Assembly: GCA_049318685.1 (NCBI GenBank)
Contig: JBMOFW010000060.1
Coordinates: 1 to 14,530, forward strand
Origin: JAIXWP01 sp049318685
Lineage (GTDB): Bacteria; Bacteroidota; Bacteroidia; Flavobacteriales_D; Sanyastnellaceae
Length of the DNA stretch: 14,530 bases
Direction of reading: 5' to 3'
Shown here: positions 6,751 to 12,510 of the stretch, one piece after another
Position numbering within the stretch: the stretch's first letter is position 1
Layout: each line of letters begins with the position of its first letter
Program-made: the position numbers and the translations under genes
Notes under the pieces: model-generated
What the model saw: only the letters and a program-made list of their open reading frames with translations
The model's database searches: none
What the model was told of the DNA's origin: nothing

Positions 6751-7470
6751 CTACCGCTGAAAGGTTTCTTTCAGCACGGCGAGCGAGCGAATTTCTTTGG
6801 TGTTGTCGAGGTGCAATTGCATATAACGCACGAGAAGTTCGAGCATCCCACTGCGTTCTTCTCCAGAGAAGGCCAATCGCTCTATTTCAGGCCACCGTTT
6901 GTCAGCCAATGTCTGCCAGGTTCGATAGGCTTGTCCTTCCAAATAGTGAGGATGTGCTGGGCGCATACTCGTACTTTGACCTTGCATCAAATCAAAATAG
7001 GGGTCGCTTTCATCGTCGATGGCTGGATAGAATCCATACTGTCGAGTCAATTCAAATAAAAACCACAAGTGAAAATTCGCCGGATGACTAGTTTGATCTA
7101 GGGTCAGCAACCCATATTCCAAAAAAGTAAATAATTCATCATTGTGATAGTCTTCGGCGACAGTCTTGTTGACGATTTCATTCAGGAAAAGGACAATGGT
7201 GGATTTGATTGGATCAAAGGGGATTTCAATAAATGGCGTCGCTAATCTTATTGATTTGATCTGTTGAATGGAGCTATTTTCCTTTATTCGAACCTCAATA
7301 TCAACCAAATTAAAAGGCTGGATTATCGGCAGAATAATCGATTTATTGGTCTTGCCCACTCGAATAATAAAGGCCTTTAAACCAAACTTTTCAGTGTAAA
7401 TTCGAGCAATAATTTGGTTATCCTTGTATTTTATTGCTTGAAATACAATACCTTTAGTGCCTTGTTCCAC
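6751..7470 (-). CDS. recO: DNA repair protein RecO (GTG start)
   Basis: RecO loads RecA at gaps with RecR and RecF. The product from GTG 7470 is 239 residues, the usual family length, and starts (M)EQGTKGIVFQAIKYKDNQII, matching the family N-terminus in which a T-[KR]-G-I-V motif begins a few residues in. An N-terminal OB-fold spans about 1-80 (IYTEKFGLKAFIIRVG). The helical C-terminal domain follows, with LFLNEIVNKTV, FEYGLLTLDQ, NFHLWFLFELTRQYGFYPAI, and YFDLMQG. The classical CxxC zinc site is absent, as in many Bacteroidota RecO. The frame stays open upstream to an ATG at 7647, but those 59 residues match nothing I know and would displace the conserved N-terminus. The N-terminal half is much richer in A+T than the C-terminal half. 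Confidence 0.85.
   Translation of the reverse strand: MEQGTKGIVFQAIKYKDNQIIARIYTEKFGLKAFIIRVGKTNKSIILPIIQPFNLVDIEVRIKENSSIQQIKSIRLATPFIEIPFDPIKSTIVLFLNEIVNKTVAEDYHNDELFTFLEYGLLTLDQTSHPANFHLWFLFELTRQYGFYPAIDDESDPYFDLMQGQSTSMRPAHPHYLEGQAYRTWQTLADKRWPEIERLAFSGEERSGMLELLVRYMQLHLDNTKEIRSLAVLKETFQR
6756..6775. terminator. Hairpin at the ompA/recO convergent junction
   Basis: GCTGAAA (6756-6762) and TTTCAGC (6769-6775) form a 7-base-pair stem with a 6-base loop (GGTTTC). It lies 11 bases past the ompA stop and inside the last codons of recO. It could end plus-strand transcription. There is no clear U tract, so efficiency is doubtful. Confidence 0.35.
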
Positions 7471-7651
7471 TTTAGTGAGCCGCTCTTGATTACTCTCGCA
7501 AAGGAAAGGGTTTGTTCGTTTCCACAATGGATAGTTCAAATCTCTTTTTATCAACTTTTTATTTAGTACAAGAGTTACATCATTTTTGGGAACGTTTCCA
7601 AGGATAGATATCGCTATGCTTTGTAGCGAACAACTATAGATACTCAACGAT

Positions 7652-7675
7652 TACATCACCCTTCGGGGTGGTGTA
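7652..7675. terminator. Strong 10-bp hairpin with UUCG loop
   Basis: TACATCACCC (7652-7661) pairs with GGGTGGTGTA (7666-7675), with one T-G wobble, closed by the TTCG tetraloop at 7662-7665 in the especially stable C(UUCG)G context on the plus strand. It lies between the M23 gene and recO, both on the minus strand. It may be part of a terminator region or of a dispersed palindromic repeat. No U tract follows on either strand. Confidence 0.4.
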
Positions 7676-7694
7676 TGTTTAAAGTTAGGTTAGG

Positions 7695-7720
7695 CAGGGC
7701 AGCCCATAGGGGTTGCCCTG
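7695..7720 (-). terminator. Likely terminator of the M23 gene
   Basis: CAGGGCAGCCC (7695-7705) pairs with GGGTTGCCCTG (7710-7720) across a 4-base loop, an 11-base-pair stem with one G-T wobble. On the minus strand it comes 22 bases after the M23 stop codon and is preceded by an A-rich stretch (CTAAAAGTAA), fitting a terminator position. The downstream minus-strand sequence (CCTAACCTAACTTT) is only mildly U-rich. Confidence 0.45.
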
Positions 7721-7742
7721 TTACTTTTAGGAGAAACCAAAC

Positions 7743-8612
7743 TTAATTCGGGATGTAATCGAGTGGGTTGACAGGAATGGCATTGAGCCACAACTCAAAA
7801 TGCAAGTGCGTTCCTTTATTACGGTCGGCACTGCTTCCTACAAAGGCAATCGACTCCCCTGCGCGAACGCGATCACCACTTTTCTTGATCAACGATGCAT
7901 TGTTCTTGTAAACAGACACCATACCGTTGGAATGTTGGATTTGTATCACATTGCCATCTGTTGACGAAAAAGTAGCCAAAATCACCGTTCCGTCCATGAC
8001 GGCGCGTACGGGTTCGTCTTTGGGTGCCGCCAAGTCGATACCCATTTTTCCTGCCTTCGGATCAAATCGCTCGGTGATAGATCCATTGGTTGGTTTGAAC
8101 AAGAGGATATTCTTCTTTTCTTTTGAGTCAGATTCGCTCACATCCAACGTGTAACGGTCTTGCACGCTCAAATCATTGCGCATGGCCTGGTCGACATCCG
8201 AAACGGTGTAATCTAAATCTACATCTGTAATTTCTTTTTTACCGGTATCGGCCTGATTGCGCAGTTCTCCGCCTGTTAAAACGGTACGCAAATCACGGAT
8301 ATACTGTTCATTAACGCGGGCTACCTCAAGCAGTGAATCGGCTTGAAGTCGCGCAACACGCGCGTCTTCGCGATATCCGTAATCTGTGAAATCAGGAATA
8401 ACGTAGGCTTTTAACGGGGTAAAAGCCACCAATAAATAGATCAAAGTGCCGAAAACCAACAGTAAACCACCAAACATAATGATTACGTTCATAGGTGTGA
8501 GCGAGTAACTCACCATCTCCTCAAATGTCTTTTCATTCAGAATTTGAAGTCTGAAGCGACTTTTGAGCTTTTTAATGAGGAGTTTGCGCTTATTTACCGG
8601 TTTTTCGGCCAT
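7743..8612 (-). CDS. Membrane-anchored M23/LytM-like protein, degenerate active site
   Basis: From ATG 8612 (MAEKPVNKRK) the product has 289 residues. An in-frame ATG at 8639 adds nine. Residues 1-35 are basic and cytoplasmic. A single transmembrane helix lies at about 42-65 (MNVIIMFGGLLLVFGTLIYL). A periplasmic coil region spans 75-160, and a LytM/M23 domain runs from about 178 to the end. M23 enzymes cut peptidoglycan cross-links using a Zn site: HxxxD, a His in YxH, and HxH. Here D193 and H269-L-H271 remain, but the HxxxD His is K189 (AGKMGID) and the YxH His is N237 (VYKNN). The protein is therefore probably a non-catalytic binder or amidase regulator, as with EnvC or NlpD. It is divergent from porW/sprE across a shared upstream region. 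Confidence 0.82.
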   Translation of the reverse strand: MAEKPVNKRKLLIKKLKSRFRLQILNEKTFEEMVSYSLTPMNVIIMFGGLLLVFGTLIYLLVAFTPLKAYVIPDFTDYGYREDARVARLQADSLLEVARVNEQYIRDLRTVLTGGELRNQADTGKKEITDVDLDYTVSDVDQAMRNDLSVQDRYTLDVSESDSKEKKNILLFKPTNGSITERFDPKAGKMGIDLAAPKDEPVRAVMDGTVILATFSSTDGNVIQIQHSNGMVSVYKNNASLIKKSGDRVRAGESIAFVGSSADRNKGTHLHFELWLNAIPVNPLDYIPN

Positions 8613-8697
8613 CGATCTCTTTTTCGTTTCCTTCTGCAAAGAAAACAGAACTATTGGCTTGACTCAATTATTTTCGCATTTCCCGTGAAAAATCAAA

Positions 8698-8705
8698 TAT
8701 TTTTG
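8698..8705 (+). promoter_or_regulatory. -7 element upstream of porW/sprE
   Basis: TATTTTTG is an exact match to TAnnTTTG, 42 bases before the GTG at 8748, predicting a leader of about 37 bases. No TTG lies at the expected -33 distance (TTCG at 8673-8676 is nearest). Its left part forms CAAATATTTTTG, so the other strand carries AATATTTG, one base off the consensus, and could serve the divergent M23 gene. Confidence 0.5.
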
Positions 8706-8747
8706 CAACTTAACCGTTTTGCGCGAGCCCAAAACCATTTTTTTCGA

Positions 8748-11438
8748 GTGAAATCAAAATTCTTTATATATCCTTTTTTTCTGTTTTTAACGGCGTTGAT
8801 CTTGTGGTCATGCTCCACCAACAAGGATGGAGTAGCGTACCGTATTTACCATAATACGACAGCGCATTTCAATGGCCATTTCAATGCAGAAGAGAGTATC
8901 AAAAAAGGGGTTGGTAAGCTAACCTCCGCTTTCAAACCAGATTACGACAGTATTCTTCCGGTATTCATCATCGGAACGGAAGAAACAGCCAAAGATGCAT
9001 TTGCCGAGATGGAGCGGGCGATTGAAAAAACCGAAAAAGTGATCAATCGCCACACGATTAAAAAGGAAGCAAACAAAGATCGGAAGCGCCCAGAATACAA
9101 CAAATGGATTGATGAAAATTATATGGCGATGGGACGCGCCTTCTTCTACAAGCGCAATTTCCTGAAGGCCGAACAAGTTTTCAAATTCGTGAATGGCAAA
9201 TACCAAGACTCCAACACTCAATTGGCTTCGGCCACTTGGCTCGCAAGGACCTATACCGAAATGGGAGAGTATTCGAAAGCCACACAGGCCCTCAATCGAT
9301 TCGAACCGGAAGCAGATAATAAAGATGAATTGAAGGCCGATTATTACATGGCTCTCGCTGACAATCTCATGCGCTCCGATAAATTGGAGGATGCTGTGAA
9401 AGAAATGGAGAAAGCTATTTCTTTCATAAAAAAGAAAAAAGATCGCGCTCGCCCGCACTTTGTGTTGGCTCAAATGTATCAGCAACTCAATCGAAGCAGT
9501 GATGCATTGACTCACTACGAAGCCGTTCTTAAGTCACGTCCTCCCTACGAATTGGAATTTTATGCGAAAATTAATAAAGCCCTTTCTTTCTCGCGCCGTG
9601 GCGGTAATTCGGATCAGATCAAGAAAGAATTGATGAAAATGCTGAAGGACGAAAAAAATGAATCGTATCGCGATCAAATTTATTTCGCTCTGGGTGACAT
9701 CGAATTGGAAGAACAGCACCGCGACATGGCGATCTATTACTTCGAACAATCACTTGAAGTCAATGTCGATAATAAAAAGCAAAAAGCGAAAACGTTTTTG
9801 AAATTGGCCGACCTTTATTTTGATCAACGGCAATATGTTCAGGCGCAGGCCAGCTACGATAGCACATTTACCAACATCAACGAAAAACATCCGCGCTATC
9901 GCGAAATCAAATCACGCGCTGAAAGCTTGAATGAATTGGTAAAATATATCAATATCATTGAGCTCAATGACAGTATGGTGAGCCTTTGCAACATGTCAGA
10001 GCAAGAGCTTGAAAAGGCCTTGAATAAAGCTTTGCGTGATGCGGAGGCGAAAGTAGAGGAGCAAAAACGCAAGGATGCAGAAGCGTTGGCCAAAGCACAA
10101 ACCAACGCGGCACCTGGTATTACCGGTTCGTTCTGGGCATACAATCCAGCCACGCGCGACAAAGCGAAATCCGCTTTTGAAGAGTATTGGGGCGAACGTC
10201 CACTTAAAGATAATTGGAGGTTGAGTTCGCGTTTGGCTATGGACTTTGCCTCACCGGATGAATCGGATATTACACAGGCACCAACCGAAGACGGAACAGT
10301 CGCTGAAGACAAGTATAAAGTTCCTACCATAGAGGAATTACGCGCGACCTTGCCATGTGGAGATGAAAAAAGAATGAAGCAACAATCGAATTCTTTGGCC
10401 GAAGCGTATTACAAAGCGGGTGTGATCTATAAAGAAAACCTGGATGATATCGACAATGCACTGGATACGTGGGAACAATTGGTGGTAAACTTGGATGAAA
10501 GCGATTATCACACCATGGGATATTATCAGTTATATCGAACATGGCTTTACAAAGAACAATTGGCCGGATACAAAGCGAACGGAATGTGCATCACTTGCTC
10601 CTCCAAATATTGGGGCGATGAAATCAAAACTAGATATCCGGGCAGCGAATGGGCCAAACTCGTAGATAATCCCTCGTATTTGGATGAAAAAGATGTAACA
10701 GATAAGCAAGAGGCTGAGGCCTACGAGGCCGTTTATCGAATCTATGTCAGTGGAAACTACACCGAGGCACTGGGTGCTTGCAATAAAGTATTGGTCGAAC
10801 AACCCAATAATCATTTGATTTGCAAATACAAGATAATGCGGGCCATCTGCATTGGTTATAACGATGCGGCCTATGGAATTCGAGATAATTTCATTCAAGA
10901 ATTACAAAAGATCAAGTCAGAGTGTCCGAGTACAGAAGAAGCCGATCGTGCATCAGAAATACTGAAAGGGCTTTTGCAAGAATCAACTCCTGAAGTGAAA
11001 GTAGAGGAAGGCAAGAAAGAAGGTGAAAATACAACTCAGAATCCTGAAGGAAATCCGGATGCGCCTAAACCAAGTCCATTCAAATTTGATGAAACAGCTG
11101 AGCATTATTTTGCAGTCGTGTTGCCTGTGCAAGGCACTGATTTGACAAGCGTTCGCGCGGCAATTACCGATTTTAATTTACAGATGTTTGCTTCATCCGG
11201 ATACAAGGTGACCAATAATCTCCTGGATAAAAATAATCACATCATCTTGGTAAAACCATTCATGGGTGCCCAACTGGCAGAAGAATACATGAATGTATTT
11301 TTAGCAGATCAAGAAAAATTGAAAAACCTCAATAGTGGGCCTTATACTCACTTCTTGATTTCGAAAACGAATTATATTGCATTATTCAAAGGAAAGAACT
11401 TGGATGAATACATTCAATATTACCAAGAAAATTACTAA
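8748..11438 (+). CDS. porW: Type IX secretion system TPR lipoprotein PorW/SprE
   Basis: From GTG 8748 the product has 896 residues and begins with a clean lipoprotein signal, (M)KSKFFIYPFFLFLTALIL then WSC, with the acylated Cys at 22. A longer open frame reaches back to 8544 but overlaps the divergent gene and would bury this signal. After it come the family's CSTNKDG...RIYHNTTAHFNGHFNAEESI opening and repeated TPR-like helices (about 110-440, e.g. YMALADNLMRSDKLEDAVKE). A charged helix follows, then the signature SFWAYNP at 461-467 with YWGERPLKDNWRLSS, and further TPRs with a CITC pair. A C-terminal domain (786-896) starts HYFAVVLPVQG. SprE in Flavobacterium johnsoniae and PorW in Porphyromonas gingivalis are outer-membrane-side lipoproteins required for type IX secretion. 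Bactofilin follows two bases after the stop. Confidence 0.85.
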   Translation: MKSKFFIYPFFLFLTALILWSCSTNKDGVAYRIYHNTTAHFNGHFNAEESIKKGVGKLTSAFKPDYDSILPVFIIGTEETAKDAFAEMERAIEKTEKVINRHTIKKEANKDRKRPEYNKWIDENYMAMGRAFFYKRNFLKAEQVFKFVNGKYQDSNTQLASATWLARTYTEMGEYSKATQALNRFEPEADNKDELKADYYMALADNLMRSDKLEDAVKEMEKAISFIKKKKDRARPHFVLAQMYQQLNRSSDALTHYEAVLKSRPPYELEFYAKINKALSFSRRGGNSDQIKKELMKMLKDEKNESYRDQIYFALGDIELEEQHRDMAIYYFEQSLEVNVDNKKQKAKTFLKLADLYFDQRQYVQAQASYDSTFTNINEKHPRYREIKSRAESLNELVKYINIIELNDSMVSLCNMSEQELEKALNKALRDAEAKVEEQKRKDAEALAKAQTNAAPGITGSFWAYNPATRDKAKSAFEEYWGERPLKDNWRLSSRLAMDFASPDESDITQAPTEDGTVAEDKYKVPTIEELRATLPCGDEKRMKQQSNSLAEAYYKAGVIYKENLDDIDNALDTWEQLVVNLDESDYHTMGYYQLYRTWLYKEQLAGYKANGMCITCSSKYWGDEIKTRYPGSEWAKLVDNPSYLDEKDVTDKQEAEAYEAVYRIYVSGNYTEALGACNKVLVEQPNNHLICKYKIMRAICIGYNDAAYGIRDNFIQELQKIKSECPSTEEADRASEILKGLLQESTPEVKVEEGKKEGENTTQNPEGNPDAPKPSPFKFDETAEHYFAVVLPVQGTDLTSVRAAITDFNLQMFASSGYKVTNNLLDKNNHIILVKPFMGAQLAEEYMNVFLADQEKLKNLNSGPYTHFLISKTNYIALFKGKNLDEYIQYYQENY

Positions 11439-11440
11439 TC

Positions 11441-11869
11441 ATGTTTGCAAAAAGTAACAAGACTATGGCAAGAACACCAGAATCAGCGCCGGATATGGCT
11501 ATCAACCGCATTGTAGAAGGCACCTCAATTGAAGGTGAAATTCGCTGCGAAAGCAACATTCGAATTGATGGCGTATTTGTAGGAAACCTCAATACGAAAG
11601 GTCGCTTGGTGATCGGGCCTACGGGCCGCATTGAAGGCACCATCACCTGCCAAAACGGTGAGATCGAAGGTTTTGTGAAAGGCAAGGTGAACGTTCAACA
11701 ATTGCTTTCACTCAAAGGGAGCGCAAAAGTGGAAGGGGATATTTTCACGGATAAACTTAGCATCGAACCTGGCGCTTCTTTCACCGGCGCATGCAATATG
11801 GGAGCAAAAGTGAAAGAGTTTAAAAAAGATGGAAACAGAGTCGCCGAAACCGAAGCGGCCGCAGTCTAA
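11441..11869 (+). CDS. Bactofilin (polymer-forming cytoskeletal protein)
   Basis: The 142-residue protein has the bactofilin core from about residue 20 to 125. Short right-handed beta-helix turns repeat with a Gly/Ile spacing: NRIVEGTSIEGEIRC, IRIDGVFVGNL, GRLVIGPTGRIEGTITC, GEIEGFVKGKVNV, LLSLKGSAKVEGDIFTDKLS, IEPGASFTGACNM. Bactofilins self-assemble without nucleotide into membrane-linked filaments that place cell-wall or polar machinery. The N-terminal MFAKSNK is short and could be a membrane-targeting tail; an internal ATG at 11465 is less likely. The tail from 126 on (VKEFKKDGNRVAETEAAAV) is charged. The gene starts two bases after porW/sprE and its 3' end overlaps the AtpZ-like gene by 41 bases, so the four genes probably form one transcript. 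Confidence 0.9.
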   Translation: MFAKSNKTMARTPESAPDMAINRIVEGTSIEGEIRCESNIRIDGVFVGNLNTKGRLVIGPTGRIEGTITCQNGEIEGFVKGKVNVQQLLSLKGSAKVEGDIFTDKLSIEPGASFTGACNMGAKVKEFKKDGNRVAETEAAAV

Positions 11870-12053
11870 CGCATTCATGCGCTACTCCGGTATGGCTACG
11901 CAGATGGGCATCACCATTGCTCTAGGCGTATGGGGTGGTATGAAACTCGATGAAAAGTTCTCGGGAGGGGGCAAAGGATTTACCTTGACACTCTCACTCG
12001 TGAGCGTAATTGTTGCCATGTACATGGCCATTAAAGATCTAATGAAGAAATGA
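11829..12053 (+). CDS. AtpZ/AtpI-like small membrane protein
   Basis: This 74-residue protein has a basic Pro-rich N-terminus (METESPKPKRPQSNAF), then the AtpZ pattern RYSGMATQMGITIALGVWGG with a first helix, KLDEKFSGGGKGFTLT, and a second helix (LSLVSVIVAMYMAI). AtpZ/AtpI proteins are encoded ahead of F1Fo ATP synthase genes and assist c-ring assembly or Mg/Ca uptake. The ATG at 11829 lies inside the bactofilin gene. The alternative ATG at 11877 would remove most of the residues preceding the conserved RYSG segment, so the longer start with a 41-base overlap is preferred. The stop overlaps the next gene (ATGA). Confidence 0.82.
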   Translation: METESPKPKRPQSNAFMRYSGMATQMGITIALGVWGGMKLDEKFSGGGKGFTLTLSLVSVIVAMYMAIKDLMKK

Positions 12054-12427
12054 TTTCAAAATCTTTTTATTTGTGGTTCATCGCAGCCACACTAGTTTTA
12101 TTGTCTGCCGCGTATGGATTGAGTTTAGTCAAAACTGTTCCGGTGTTACTCTATATCGCTATAGTTCTTATCGGCGGACTGTCATTGTTGCTCTACCGAT
12201 ATATTCTCAAAGAAAACCAAAAAAGCCCACGCCGATTCGTTACCGCATTCATGGCTTCAGTAACGATCAAATTGCTATTTACCGCAGGATTGGTGGGCGT
12301 GGCGGTGTATTTTGATAAGGAAAATAAAGTCGTACTTGCCTTGGGGATGTTTGTCATCTATATCGCCTACACCTTGGTGATGGTTCGCAGCCTTACCTCT
12401 GAAGTAACAAATAAAACACACGGATAA
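12050..12427 (+). CDS. Small four-helix membrane protein, AtpI-position gene
   Basis: The 125-residue protein has four hydrophobic segments at about residues 6-26, 31-50, 65-88 and 92-112, joined by basic loops (RYILKENQKSPRRF). Its position after an AtpZ-like gene, size and topology match the hypothetical protein that sits between AtpZ and atpB in many Bacteroidota and takes the place of AtpI. Function is inferred from context only. It begins within the stop of the previous gene, so it is translationally coupled. No atpB follows in this window, which leaves the trio separated from the synthase operon. Confidence 0.7.
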   Translation: MISKSFYLWFIAATLVLLSAAYGLSLVKTVPVLLYIAIVLIGGLSLLLYRYILKENQKSPRRFVTAFMASVTIKLLFTAGLVGVAVYFDKENKVVLALGMFVIYIAYTLVMVRSLTSEVTNKTHG

Positions 12428-12510
12428 CGTCTTGGTTAATATTGCATAATATTGAGCAAGAAATGAGTTAATCTTAGCGGGGCTTCTTTGCGGTAATTAA
12501 CCGCCTTACT
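12428..12510 (+). promoter_or_regulatory. Promoter/leader region of the choice-of-anchor I gene
   Basis: The gap holds two copies of TAATATTG (about 12438-12445 and 12448-12455), each one base off the TAnnTTTG -7 consensus, arranged as a direct repeat. Just before the start codon, GCGGT (12490-12494) and ACCGC (12500-12504) form a 5-base-pair hairpin ending six bases from the ATG. It could affect translation initiation. No terminator for the upstream operon is evident. Confidence 0.35.

Noticed and set aside
7652..7720. tRNA or known riboswitch
   Set aside because: Two simple stems only; no cloverleaf, anticodon arm or CCA-proximal pattern, and no ligand-binding core I recognise.
8544..8747. 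Longer start for porW/sprE
   Set aside because: It overlaps the divergent M23 gene and the promoter region, and the signal peptide begins at GTG 8748.
8919..9515. 198-codon minus-strand open frame inside porW/sprE
   Set aside because: It is opposite strongly conserved TPR coding sequence, with no start context or recognisable motif.
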